Source: an uncultured Prevotellaceae bacterium (GTDB lineage: Bacteria; Bacteroidota; Bacteroidia; Bacteroidales; Bacteroidaceae). Taken from it: a stretch of DNA of 64,000 bases. Position 1 is the first letter of the stretch, and each line of letters starts with the position of its first letter. The notes below the pieces were generated by a model. That model had not been told where the DNA came from, did no database searches, and saw nothing but the letters and a program-made list of their open reading frames with translations. This document shows, in pieces, positions 27,197 through 35,591 of this stretch. The DNA is taken from positions 1 to 64,000 of the forward strand of contig ONDP01000013.1 in NCBI GenBank assembly GCA_900316645.1. Reading direction: 5' to 3'. A program made the translations under genes and the position numbers.

Positions 27197-28658
27197 GGTC
27201 AAATCTCCTCTTGCCTTTGTCGAAATTGCGCCCCTTCTTAAATGGCTTTCTAGAGTCTCTAGAATCTCTGGAATTTCTAGTATCTCTGGGAAATTTAGAT
27301 TCTCTAGAGCCTCTAGGTTCTCTAGGTTCTCTAGGTGCTCTTGATTCTCTTGACTTCTTCTCAAGTGATCGGAATTTGAAGTTGCGGATATCTGCCTCTT
27401 CGTTTTCTTCCTGTTCGTCAAGGCGCTTCTTGAATTCACGATTTTGTTTGAAACGGCGCTTTTCGGCCATCTGACGTTTCTCTTCTTCCGATTTTACCGT
27501 ACCGCCTTCTTCGCGGAAACTACGCATCTTTCCATCGAACAGTTGATATTTACGGAATTCGCATTCCAGACTTCCGTTGAAGAGCGGAATTTTGATAGAA
27601 GGCTTAAGGCCAATCTGGTCGAAACACTCTTCGCGATAGCTTAGTATCCAGGCATCATTGCCAGTAAATTGGTGTTTCAAACGCTCGCCAATCATCTTAT
27701 AAGTCCCAAGCAGGTCCGGAGTTGAGATACGTTCTCCATAGGGTGGATTTGTTACCATGATGCAACGCTCCTTGGGTTGAACGAAATCTTTGAAGTCGCG
27801 TTCGTCCACCGTGATGTCGTTCGTCAGTCCTGCTGCACGTACATTGAGGCGGGCAGTGTTGACAGCCTTGATATCCACGTCATATCCATAGATGTGGTGA
27901 TTGAACTCACGTTCCTGCGAGTCGTCATTATAAATGGCATCAAACAGGTCGCGGTCGAAATCCTTCCATTTCTCGAAGGCAAATTCCTTGCGGAAAATAC
28001 CAGGAGCCATATTGCGGGCAATCAGTGCAGCCTCTATCAGCAGTGTGCCACTGCCACACATTGGATCAACGAAATCAGTCTCTCCCTGCCATCCGGTCAT
28101 CAGAATCATGCCAGCCGCAAGTACCTCGTTCAGAGGGGCTTCCACTGATTCTTGTCTATATCCTCGACGGTGCAGTGACTCGCCGCTGGAATCCAAGGAA
28201 AGCGTGCATTTGTCTTCAGCAATATGGATGTTAAGTCGGATGTCGGGATTAGTCACGGAAATATTAGGGCGCTTACCCGTTTTCTCTCTAAACTGGTCAA
28301 CAATAGCATCCTTCACTTTGTATGCCACAAACTTCGAATGACGGAATTCTTCAGAGAAAACCACTGAGTCGACAGCAAATGTGGTGTTGAGGTCTAAGTA
28401 CTGTGTCCAGTCAACAGCCTTAACGCCCTCGTAGACATCGTCAGCTGACAGAGCCTTGAAATGCTTGATGGGTTTAAGGATACGAATAGCAGTATGCAAC
28501 TGGAAATTGGCGCGATACATCATCTCTTTGTCACCAGTGAAGGACACCATACGGCGTCCTATTTGTACGTTCTCAGCACCCAGTTGCGTCAATTCTTTCG
28601 CCAAAACAGGCTCAAGGCCCATAAAGGTCTTGGCGATGAGTTCAAAATTTTGTATCAT
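27183..28658 (-). CDS. THUMP-domain 23S rRNA methyltransferase, RlmL-like, with Arg-rich C-terminal tail
   Basis: 491 aa. N-terminal ferredoxin-like and THUMP region (MIQNFELIAKTFMGLEPVLAKEL), then the Rossmann methyltransferase with FVDPMCGSGTLLIEAAL (motif I) and VTNPPYGERI (motif IV). The family makes m2G2445 in E. coli 23S rRNA; the E. coli enzyme also has a second domain (RlmK), missing here. The last 110 residues are basic and low in complexity: Lys/Arg/Glu, then SRESRAPREPREPRGS-type RE/RD repeats ending in FKKGRNFDKGKRRFDHDED. The start at 28658 is the conserved one; the frame open upstream reads through the promoter. Confidence 0.88.
   Translation of the reverse strand: MIQNFELIAKTFMGLEPVLAKELTQLGAENVQIGRRMVSFTGDKEMMYRANFQLHTAIRILKPIKHFKALSADDVYEGVKAVDWTQYLDLNTTFAVDSVVFSEEFRHSKFVAYKVKDAIVDQFREKTGKRPNISVTNPDIRLNIHIAEDKCTLSLDSSGESLHRRGYRQESVEAPLNEVLAAGMILMTGWQGETDFVDPMCGSGTLLIEAALIARNMAPGIFRKEFAFEKWKDFDRDLFDAIYNDDSQEREFNHHIYGYDVDIKAVNTARLNVRAAGLTNDITVDERDFKDFVQPKERCIMVTNPPYGERISTPDLLGTYKMIGERLKHQFTGNDAWILSYREECFDQIGLKPSIKIPLFNGSLECEFRKYQLFDGKMRSFREEGGTVKSEEEKRQMAEKRRFKQNREFKKRLDEQEENEEADIRNFKFRSLEKKSRESRAPREPREPRGSRESKFPRDTRNSRDSRDSRKPFKKGRNFDKGKRRFDHDED
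27245..27365. repeat. 9-bp-period repeat coding the RE/RD-rich tail
   Basis: The DNA of the tail of the rlmL-like gene repeats units such as TCTCTAGGT and TCTAGAATC with a period of nine bases, in frame. Expansion or contraction would keep the reading frame, so tail length may vary between strains. Confidence 0.6.
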
Positions 28659-28681
28659 GATGTCTATATATAAATATGGTG

Positions 28682-28713
28682 CAAAGATAGTGTAAAGTAA
28701 GTAAAACACCAAA
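28682..28713 (-). promoter_or_regulatory. Consensus promoter of the rlmL-like / DPP IV / serB operon
   Basis: TTTG (28713-28710), exactly 20 bp, TATCTTTG (28689-28682), 23 bp before the ATG at 28658. Confidence 0.82.
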
Positions 28714-28751
28714 TAAATTGCTTTTTTTTTCATTATTCAGAATCTTTTATG

Positions 28752-28759
28752 TAATTTTG
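28752..28759 (+). promoter_or_regulatory. -7 box of the PAS histidine kinase gene
   Basis: TAATTTTG at 28752-28759, 20 bp before the ATG; -33 box unclear. Divergent from the rlmL-like promoter. Confidence 0.5.
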
Positions 28760-28779
28760 TCGCCAAACAAAGGCTGGAT

Positions 28780-30039
28780 ATGTTTTCAATGACACATATA
28801 CTATTATTCAATTTCAGTTCCTTGACAAGAATAGATGTCTTGTTATGGGTAGTTGGTATTCCTGCTGTCATAGCCTTTGTGATAGCCCTTTACCTTCAAA
28901 TCCGGCAGCATAGTCGCTTGAAGACGGAACTGGATCAGTTGAACAGCATCAAGCACTATAACATCGAATACGAATTGGTGCTGAAAGCCATGCGACTGTC
29001 TATCTGGCATCTCGATGTGGTTGAGCGCACAGTGACTTTTGAGAGCGATTATCGCGACGAGATGAATAATTATGTGCCCGATGGTGAGACTTCTATTGAT
29101 ACACTTTTCGATTGCTTGGTACCAGAAGACCTGGAACGGGTCAGGGAAGCCATGCTGGGATTGATGGAAGGCAAATATGAAGACTACCATCAACAGTATC
29201 GTTTACAGACGCCCCAAACACAGAACACCTATTGGGAAGAGACTTTTGCAACAGTCGATAAGCGCGATATGGAGGGGAAACCGCTCTCAATAGTAGGAAC
29301 TACTATGCGAATCGACGAGCGCAAGGCTATTGAGCAGGCTTTAATAGAAGCTCGTAATCAGGCAGAGGAGAGTGATAGGCTGAAGACGGCTTTCCTTGCT
29401 AATATGACTCATGAAGTTCGTACCCCGCTGAATGCCATTGTGGGTTTCAGTGATATTCTCCCGATGGCTCAGAGTGATGAGGAACGTAATGAACTCATCA
29501 AACTCATAAAACAGAATAATGCCCATTTGCTTCGCCTCTTCGACGACATGATGAATATGTCCAGGTTGGAATCCGGCAATGCAGGAAGTATTGTTAAGGA
29601 GGACTTTGAACTGGCGTCTTTGTTTAGCGAACTTGTAGAGAAATATCAGGCTCCATGTATGGAGAAAAACCTTGAGTTGTCTATTGAAGATTCGGCTTCT
29701 GGTGATATGGTGCATACCGATCGTGGGCGTCTGCGTGAGATTCTGAACCAATACCTGAATAATGCGTTGAAGTTTACTTCGGCAGGTAGCATCAGTCTTG
29801 GCTATGAGAAACAGCTTTCAACTGTTAGGATATGGGTAAGAGACACGGGTAAGGGTATTCCTGCCGACAAGTGCAACGATCACCTCTTCGAACGGTTCGT
29901 TAAGGTCGATGATTTTGTCGCAGGAACAGGATTGGGATTGAGTATTTGTCGCAGTCTTGCAGAGTCGTTGGATGGTAGGGTAGGTGTTGATTCTGTTTTC
30001 GGGGAAGGTTCTACTTTCTGGGTTGAGATTCCTCTTTGA
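28780..30039 (+). CDS. PAS-domain sensor histidine kinase
   Basis: 419 aa. One N-terminal membrane helix (about residues 18-40), a short coiled-coil linker, a PAS-fold domain (about 60-190) ending in the PAC-like VGTTMRIDERKAIEQ, then HisKA (His in FLANMTHEVRTPLN, about residue 214) and HATPase_c with the N box (LNQYLNNALKFT), G1 (DTGKGIP), F box and G2 (GTGLGLSI). No receiver domain. It does not have a partner regulator next to it, but the LuxR gene at 33619 is the nearest candidate. The following gene starts 11 bp later. Confidence 0.9.
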   Translation: MFSMTHILLFNFSSLTRIDVLLWVVGIPAVIAFVIALYLQIRQHSRLKTELDQLNSIKHYNIEYELVLKAMRLSIWHLDVVERTVTFESDYRDEMNNYVPDGETSIDTLFDCLVPEDLERVREAMLGLMEGKYEDYHQQYRLQTPQTQNTYWEETFATVDKRDMEGKPLSIVGTTMRIDERKAIEQALIEARNQAEESDRLKTAFLANMTHEVRTPLNAIVGFSDILPMAQSDEERNELIKLIKQNNAHLLRLFDDMMNMSRLESGNAGSIVKEDFELASLFSELVEKYQAPCMEKNLELSIEDSASGDMVHTDRGRLREILNQYLNNALKFTSAGSISLGYEKQLSTVRIWVRDTGKGIPADKCNDHLFERFVKVDDFVAGTGLGLSICRSLAESLDGRVGVDSVFGEGSTFWVEIPL

Positions 30040-30049
30040 AAGTATTCTG

Positions 30050-32608
30050 ATGAATAGAAAGACTAGGTTAAACATATTGTTGTTGATGTTGTTGATGTGT
30101 CTGTCAGTACAGGCACAGGTGCTTATCTCGGGTGTTATCACTGATGCCGAGACCAAGACGTCCATCCCCTCTGTGACAGTATCCTATAAGGGGCATAGGA
30201 TTGCCGTTGCCTCAGGGCTCAATGGTCGCTATGTGATTCAGAAGAATGTAGGTTGGCCGTTGACGTTCAGTGCTGTAGGCTATGTGTCTCAGACGATCAT
30301 GATTGACGACCGAACGTCGCCTCAGGTCGATATCCAGTTGCAGCCTGACACGAAACAGTTGCGTAATGTCACCATCCGTTCGAAACGCCAGCGATATAGC
30401 CGTAAAGGCAATCCTGCTGTGGAACTGATGCGCAAGGTGATAGAGCACAAGCGACTTACCAACCTTACTAATAAGGATTACTATCAGTATGTCAAATATC
30501 AGAAACTGACGCTGGCAGGCAATGATATCACCCCAGAGAAACTGCAGAACTCTATATTTCGTAAGAAGAAATGGATACTTGATCAGATAGAGGCCTGCCC
30601 CTATAACAACAAACTTATCCTGCCTATCTCTGTTGACGAGACTGTTACAAGGAAACTCTATCGTCGTCATCCGCACGACGAGAAAAACGTAATAATAGGT
30701 CAGAACTCAACAGGTGTGGGTGATTTGTTCCAAACGGGGGATATCATGAGTGTCATGATGAAGGATGTCTTTACTGATGTAAATATCTATGACGATCAGG
30801 TGCGATTGTTGCGGCGCCCCTTTACGTCGCCTATAGGTCGAGGGGCTATTGGTTTCTACCGCTTTTATATAGAGGATACTGTCCAGATAGCCCGCGACAG
30901 TTGTATCCATTTGCATTTCCTGCCCAATAATATGCAGGATTTCGGCTTCCGTGGTGATATTTATATCCTTAAGGATTCAAGCTATCAAGTGAAGCGTTGC
31001 GACTTGTCCATTCCTCGTCAGAGTGACGTCAACTTTGTCGAAACACTGCGCGTTGTGCAGGAATTTTCGCAGTTGCCAACAGGCGAGTGGGTACTGACAG
31101 TAGATGATATGGTGGTCGAGATTCAAATTGCGAGTTTCCTTCAGCGAGCTATTGTGGTGCGCAACACCCGCTTGGGCGACTATGCCTTCGAACCTTTGCC
31201 CAATCCTTTGTTCAAGGGCAAACGTGATGTTGTCGAAGCAGATGCTTATTCCCATAGCGACTTATTCTGGAATCAGTATCGGCAGGTTCAACTCACAAAG
31301 AGCGAAGCACAGATGAAGGACTTCGTCAAGGGCTTCGAGAATATGAAGGGCTTCAAATACGTTATGCTGGGCTTAAAGGCTCTGATAGAGAACTATGTAG
31401 AGACGGGCAAACCGTCGAAGGTGGATATAGGTCCTATCAACACCATTATCTCTACGAACTATATCGATGGACTGCGCACTCGTCTGAGTGCTCAGACAAC
31501 AGCCAATCTGAACCCTCATTGGTTCCTGAAGGGCTATGTGGCAAGGGGTTGGAAGTCGCATAAGAATTACTATAGTGGTGAACTCACCTATTCGTTCAAT
31601 GCCAAGGACTATACACCGCGAGAATTTCCCCAGCGCACCATTACGTTCTCGTCAACGTATGATGTAATGTCTCCTTCCGACAAGTTCTTGACTACCGATA
31701 AGGATAATGTATTTACAGCCCTCAAGTGGAGCAAGGTAGATGCAATGATGTTCTATAATCGTCAACAACTCACCTTTGTTCGTGAAGAGCAGACGGGCAT
31801 TAAGACTACCTTTAGTATGAAAACCGAAGAGAACGAGGCTTGTGGCGGACTCCGTTTCACCCCCCTCTCTGCGCTCAATTCAGAATTGGCACCTTTCAAC
31901 GCTAAAATCCGCACTACTGAGCTACATGCTGAAGTGGAGTTTAGTCCTGGCGCTCTTTATATCAACACCAAACAGCGCCGTCGTAAGGTCAATCCTGAGG
32001 CTCCCGTCATCCGCATAGGTCACACTATTGGTATGAAGGGCTTCTTGGGCGGTGACTACAATTATCATTATAGCGAAGTGAGCCTTACCCAACGTTTATG
32101 GTTGAATAGCTGGGGCAAGGTGGATGTTTACGTCAAGGGTGGTGTCCAGTGGTCGAAAGTGCCATTCCCCTTATTGTGTATGCCAGAAGCCAACCTGTCA
32201 GTCATTCTCCATAAGAATACCTTCTCGTTGATTAATAATATGGAGTTCCTGAACGACCGATTCCTGACAGCTATGGTGGCGTGGGATTTGAACGGCAAGT
32301 TGTTCAATCGTATTCCATTACTCAAGAAACTCAAATGGCGTGAGTATATTGGAATAAAAATGCTGTGGGGTGGGCTCTCTGATAAGAATAATCCGTTTCT
32401 TGCTCAGAATGCCGACAGTCCTTTGCTGATGGCCTTCCCTGAGGGGTCGCATGTGATGAATCCCAAGACACCTTATGTAGAGGTGTCGGCAGGTATTCAC
32501 AATATCTTCAAGTTGTTGCATGTAGAGTATGTGCGACGCCTCAATTACAATGCCTATCCTTCTGCTCATAAACACGGTGTCAGATTCACCCTGCACTTCA
32601 CGTTCTGA
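30050..32608 (+). CDS. DUF5686 outer-membrane protein with carboxypeptidase-like N-terminal domain
   Basis: 852 aa. Signal peptide (LLLMLLMCLSVQAQ), then a carboxypeptidase-regulatory-like (CarbopepD_reg) domain: VLISGVITDAETKTSIPSVTVSYKG and GLNGRYVIQ. The rest is the large DUF5686 region, Tyr- and Trp-rich with beta-strand patterns and a C-terminal aromatic residue (LHFTF), consistent with an outer-membrane beta-barrel. Function unknown in the family. The frame is open 22 codons upstream; MNRKTRLN at 30050 is the natural start. Probably co-transcribed with the kinase gene. Confidence 0.85.
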   Translation: MNRKTRLNILLLMLLMCLSVQAQVLISGVITDAETKTSIPSVTVSYKGHRIAVASGLNGRYVIQKNVGWPLTFSAVGYVSQTIMIDDRTSPQVDIQLQPDTKQLRNVTIRSKRQRYSRKGNPAVELMRKVIEHKRLTNLTNKDYYQYVKYQKLTLAGNDITPEKLQNSIFRKKKWILDQIEACPYNNKLILPISVDETVTRKLYRRHPHDEKNVIIGQNSTGVGDLFQTGDIMSVMMKDVFTDVNIYDDQVRLLRRPFTSPIGRGAIGFYRFYIEDTVQIARDSCIHLHFLPNNMQDFGFRGDIYILKDSSYQVKRCDLSIPRQSDVNFVETLRVVQEFSQLPTGEWVLTVDDMVVEIQIASFLQRAIVVRNTRLGDYAFEPLPNPLFKGKRDVVEADAYSHSDLFWNQYRQVQLTKSEAQMKDFVKGFENMKGFKYVMLGLKALIENYVETGKPSKVDIGPINTIISTNYIDGLRTRLSAQTTANLNPHWFLKGYVARGWKSHKNYYSGELTYSFNAKDYTPREFPQRTITFSSTYDVMSPSDKFLTTDKDNVFTALKWSKVDAMMFYNRQQLTFVREEQTGIKTTFSMKTEENEACGGLRFTPLSALNSELAPFNAKIRTTELHAEVEFSPGALYINTKQRRRKVNPEAPVIRIGHTIGMKGFLGGDYNYHYSEVSLTQRLWLNSWGKVDVYVKGGVQWSKVPFPLLCMPEANLSVILHKNTFSLINNMEFLNDRFLTAMVAWDLNGKLFNRIPLLKKLKWREYIGIKMLWGGLSDKNNPFLAQNADSPLLMAFPEGSHVMNPKTPYVEVSAGIHNIFKLLHVEYVRRLNYNAYPSAHKHGVRFTLHFTF

Positions 32609-32688
32609 AGTTTTTTTCTGAAAGCTGCAACTTTTTCCGCTCAGTTTGCGTCTAACAGGCAGAAACAAATAAAAAAGTTGATAGAATT

Positions 32689-33429
32689 ATGAAAAAAACA
32701 TTTTGTATCTTAGCCGTTCTACTGGCCGTTCTTTTCAGTACCAGTCTCTATGCATTTAATGCCAATGAGGTGGAAGAAACACGTAGTGTGACAGGTTTCG
32801 AGCGCATTCGTCTGCAAGGCTCACCTGACATCAAGTACACCCAAGGTAAGACATGGTCAGTTCGTGTAAAAGCTCCCAAGAGTCTCATCAGTAAGGTGGT
32901 GACCCGCAAGGAGGGTAATTGCCTGGTGGTCAGCCTCAAGAATACGGGTTTCTTCTCCAGGGAAGGCAGAAACAGTGACGTCACAGTTTATGTAACCTCT
33001 CCCGACCTGATTGGTGTTGAGGTACAGGGCTCAGGTGATTTCGAGAGCAAGACTCATGTTGATACCGATAATCTCGACATCAGTCTGCGTGGTTCGGGTG
33101 ATATCAATTTCTATGATATTATCTGTGATCGTCTAAAAACATCGGTAGTAGGTTCTGGTGATTTGGAGATCAAGAAAATCGTAGCTCAGCAGTCTGTCGT
33201 TGAGCTGGTTGGTTCTGGCGACGTGAAAATAAGACAGAGTAAGGTTCATCAGACGCAGATAGAATTGAAAGGTTCTGGCGACGTCAAGGTGCATTGCGAC
33301 AACTGTGGTACTGTCACTTGTCGACTCGTTGGTTCGGGCGACATCACTCTCTCAGGAACCATCAGCAAACTCAACCAAACTACTCGCGGTTCAGGAGATA
33401 TCCATACAGAAAGTTTGAAAATCAAGTAA
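32689..33429 (+). CDS. Secreted head-GIN-domain (DUF2807) protein with GSGD repeats
   Basis: 246 aa. Signal peptide (ILAVLLAVLFSTSLYAF), then a putative auto-transporter-like adhesin head-GIN domain: a right-handed parallel beta helix with the tetrad GSGD repeated seven times at 17-23 residue steps (QGSGDFES, RGSGDINF, VGSGDLEI, VGSGDVKI, KGSGDVKV, VGSGDITL, RGSGDIHT). The family is widespread in Bacteroidetes; its role is unproven. It has no promoter of its own that I can see and may be read with the DUF5686 gene; a terminator follows. Confidence 0.85.
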   Translation: MKKTFCILAVLLAVLFSTSLYAFNANEVEETRSVTGFERIRLQGSPDIKYTQGKTWSVRVKAPKSLISKVVTRKEGNCLVVSLKNTGFFSREGRNSDVTVYVTSPDLIGVEVQGSGDFESKTHVDTDNLDISLRGSGDINFYDIICDRLKTSVVGSGDLEIKKIVAQQSVVELVGSGDVKIRQSKVHQTQIELKGSGDVKVHCDNCGTVTCRLVGSGDITLSGTISKLNQTTRGSGDIHTESLKIK

Positions 33430-33450
33430 TCTTCAGAACAAAATAAAACT

Positions 33451-33488
33451 ACCCCGCTGTCATCTCTGTCAACGGGGTATTTTTTTGC
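33451..33488 (+). terminator. Terminator after the GIN-domain gene
   Basis: ACCCCGCTG (33451-33459) pairs with CAACGGGGT (33470-33478) with one mismatch, followed by ATTTTTTT. Confidence 0.75.
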
Positions 33489-33571
33489 TACTATACTAGG
33501 AAAAAATAATTCCCAGCGCTGGGAATAAATTTTTGTTGCTGACTTTTTGCAGGAAATAAATCAAGAAACTC

Positions 33572-33602
33572 TTGTTTATTTGCTCACTTAATTGTATCTT
33601 TG
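33572..33602 (+). promoter_or_regulatory. Promoter of the LuxR-type regulator gene
   Basis: TATCTTTG at 33595-33602; CTTG at 33571-33574 with exactly 20 bp spacing is a near-consensus -33 box. The ATG is 16 bp downstream. Confidence 0.65.
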
Positions 33603-33618
33603 CAGGTGCAAAAATTAA

Positions 33619-34263
33619 ATGATGTTTGTAGCATTAGCAGATAACCAAGATATTACACGGGCAGGCATGATGTATGTCTGCCAGGAAATGGATGGCGTAG
33701 AGATGCACCGTGCTGAGGATAAAACGGAACTGATCGAACAGTTGAAGAAACATCCTGATGCTGTGGTTGTAGTTGATTACACGCTCTATGATTTCAATGA
33801 TGTAGATGAACTAGAGATACTGTATCAGAGGTTTCCTGAGGTGCAATGGATTTTGTTCAGCGTTGATCTTTCCGGTGACTTCGTCAGACGAGTCATTGCC
33901 ATCAGTCCTCGTTTCAGTATTCTGCTGAAAGAATCGCCTATTCAGGAAATCCGTGAATGCCTGATGTTTGCCCGGCGGCACCAACGCTATATCTGTCAAC
34001 GAATGGCAGAACTCCTTCTAGCGCCCCAAGCGACTAATATAGAAGAGGAAGTGAAACTGACGCGTACGGAAACGGAGATATTGAAGGATATAGCACTGGG
34101 GTTGACGACTAAGGAAATAGCCGAACGGCGATTCTCCAGTTTCCATACAGTAAATACTCATCGCAAAAATATATTCAGGAAACTGGGTGTCAATAATGTG
34201 CATGAGGCTACTAAATATGCACTGAGGGCAGGTCTTGTGGATTCGGCAGAATACTATATTTAG
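33619..34263 (+). CDS. Response regulator with LuxR-type DNA-binding domain
   Basis: 214 aa. N-terminal receiver-like domain: acidic ADNQD, phosphoacceptor candidate Asp53 in VVVVDYTLYDF, and Lys104 in ILLKESP; then a C-terminal LuxR/FixJ helix-turn-helix (LTRTETEILKDIALGLTTKEIAERRFSS-type, NTHRKNIFRKLGV) at about residues 147-205. The receiver keeps the key Asp and Lys. It is separated from the kinase gene at 28780 by two outer-membrane genes, so partnership with that or with the kinase at 45701 is only a guess. An ATG one codon downstream (33622) is possible. Confidence 0.88.
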   Translation: MMFVALADNQDITRAGMMYVCQEMDGVEMHRAEDKTELIEQLKKHPDAVVVVDYTLYDFNDVDELEILYQRFPEVQWILFSVDLSGDFVRRVIAISPRFSILLKESPIQEIRECLMFARRHQRYICQRMAELLLAPQATNIEEEVKLTRTETEILKDIALGLTTKEIAERRFSSFHTVNTHRKNIFRKLGVNNVHEATKYALRAGLVDSAEYYI

Positions 34264-34299
34264 GGCATTGGGAGTTGACGTTTTGGTAATTGGGAAATA

Positions 34300-34432
34300 G
34301 CAATATCAAAAGAAAATAGGAACTGTCTCACGACAACTCCTATTTCAAATTTCTAACTAACTTATTATCAACTATTCATTACTCATTCTGAATTCACGCT
34401 GCAAAGATACATACTTTTTTCGAGAAATCCAA
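34300..34432 (-). ncRNA. Candidate small RNA with its own promoter and terminator
   Basis: On the minus strand TTGG (34432-34429), 19 bp, TATCTTTG (34409-34402) forms a promoter. About 55 bases below the expected start, AAATAGGA (34314-34321) pairs with TCCTATTT (34338-34345), with an inner TGTC/GACA stem, and is followed on this strand by TTTTCTTTT. No ORF longer than a few codons lies between. The predicted transcript is about 90 nt. The hairpin could instead end the plus-strand LuxR transcript, though its T-run on that strand is weak. Confidence 0.4.
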
Positions 34433-34452
34433 TAAAAATGATGAAAAAAATC

Positions 34453-34466
34453 CGTAAACGTTTGCG
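34453..34466. promoter_or_regulatory. LacI-type operator on the -33 box
   Basis: CGTAAACGTTTGCG is a near-perfect palindrome (12 of 14 positions symmetric) with the central CG of LacI/CcpA-type operators. It overlaps the -33 TTTG (34461-34464) of the LacI-family gene, the layout expected for autorepression. I found no other good copy upstream of the locus genes. Confidence 0.6.
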
Positions 34467-34492
34467 TATTTATATATTTTTATCTAACTTTG
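34461..34492 (+). promoter_or_regulatory. Consensus promoter of the LacI-type gene, leaderless
   Basis: TTTG (34461-34464), exactly 20 bp, TAACTTTG (34485-34492); the ATG follows after six bases. Confidence 0.8.
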
Positions 34493-34498
34493 CACTTG

Positions 34499-35527
34499 AT
34501 GAACAATAAGAAACAAAAAAGAACCTCTCTAAAAGACCTGGCCAAAGAGCTAAATGTCAGCATAGCAACCGTAAGCCGCGCATTGCGCAGTTCATCGGAA
34601 ATCGGCGAGGAAATGCAGCGTCGGGTGAAGGATTTGGCGAAGAAGATGAATTATCGCCCCAATCCATTTGCTCAGAGTTTGCGTAAGGAGGCTCCGAAGA
34701 TTATCGGAGTGGTGGTGCCCAATCTGGAAACGCACTATTACGCTGCTGTACTGGACGGTATAGAAGACGAGGCCCGTAGGGCCGGCTATAGCGTCATCAG
34801 CGCAAATAGTCATGAGAGTTTCGAGACAGAGGCACAGGCTATTGACAACTTCATCAGTCTTCATGTAGAGGGTATCATTGCCTGTCTGGCACAAGAAACG
34901 ACAGACTATTGTCATTTTGATGAACTCAACCAGATGGGAATCCCCTTGGTGTTCTTCGGTCGCACCTGCCTGTCTGATCGCTTTTCAAGTGTGACAGCCA
35001 ATGGTGACGAGGCAGCACAAATGGCAACCCAACACTTGATAGATACCGGTAGCAGGCGCATTGCATTTATCGGTGGACCTAATCATTTGGATATGGTACA
35101 GCGCCGAAAACACGGTTATTTGGAAGCGCTTCGTGAAAACAGGATTCCCATTGACCGTAACCTGGTGGCTTGCAATACGATAGACTATCAGATAGCACTG
35201 GAAGAAACTACGAAACTATTGCAAAGTCCGAATAGGCCAGATGCCATCTTGGCTTTCAACGACATCATCACTTTTGCCGCTTTTACAGCTATCAAGCAAC
35301 AAGGGCTCCGTATTCCTGAGGATGTAGCCTTGATAGGTTTTACTGATGATGCCCATGCGGCCTATGTGACTCCACGCCTGTCGGCTATCGTGGACCAGTC
35401 GCATCTGATGGGAGTAACAGCCTGTCAGTTGTTGCTCAACCACATCCAGGGCGACGCAAAAGTTTGTAAGAAGATTGTACCCCAGCAGTTGGTGATTCGC
35501 GACACATCAGCTAAAAATAAAATCTGA
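34499..35527 (+). CDS. LacI-family transcriptional regulator
   Basis: 342 aa. N-terminal LacI HTH (TSLKDLAKELNVSIATVSRA) and hinge (NYRPNPFAQSLR), then a periplasmic-binding-protein-like effector domain from IIGVVVPNLETHYYAAVLDG to IPEDVALIGFTDD. It probably senses a sugar or sugar phosphate. A TTG start three codons upstream would fall inside the promoter box, so ATG 34499 is used. It precedes the glycosidase and sensor locus and is probably its specific regulator, as well as of itself, via the site at 34453-34466. Confidence 0.93.
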   Translation: MNNKKQKRTSLKDLAKELNVSIATVSRALRSSSEIGEEMQRRVKDLAKKMNYRPNPFAQSLRKEAPKIIGVVVPNLETHYYAAVLDGIEDEARRAGYSVISANSHESFETEAQAIDNFISLHVEGIIACLAQETTDYCHFDELNQMGIPLVFFGRTCLSDRFSSVTANGDEAAQMATQHLIDTGSRRIAFIGGPNHLDMVQRRKHGYLEALRENRIPIDRNLVACNTIDYQIALEETTKLLQSPNRPDAILAFNDIITFAAFTAIKQQGLRIPEDVALIGFTDDAHAAYVTPRLSAIVDQSHLMGVTACQLLLNHIQGDAKVCKKIVPQQLVIRDTSAKNKI

Positions 35528-35543
35528 AAAAAGACGCTGTTTT

Positions 35544-35575
35544 TTTGGCAGTGTTGTAAAATAATTGTATCTTTG
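35544..35575 (+). promoter_or_regulatory. Consensus promoter of the sensor/glycosidase locus
   Basis: TTTG (35544-35547), exactly 20 bp, TATCTTTG (35568-35575), 16 bp before the ATG at 35592. No palindrome like the LacI-type operator is present here, which argues for a different control. Confidence 0.8.
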
Positions 35576-35591
35576 CAGTGAAGTAACTGTA

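Noticed and set aside
27211-27474. Leu/Ser-rich 87-codon frame on the plus strand that looks like a repeat protein
   Set aside because: It is the antisense shadow of the Arg-rich tail of the RlmL-like gene, produced by its 9-bp repeats.
32689-33429. GSGD repeats as a DNA tandem repeat
   Set aside because: The spacing between copies varies and the DNA between them is not conserved; the repeats belong to the beta-helix protein fold.
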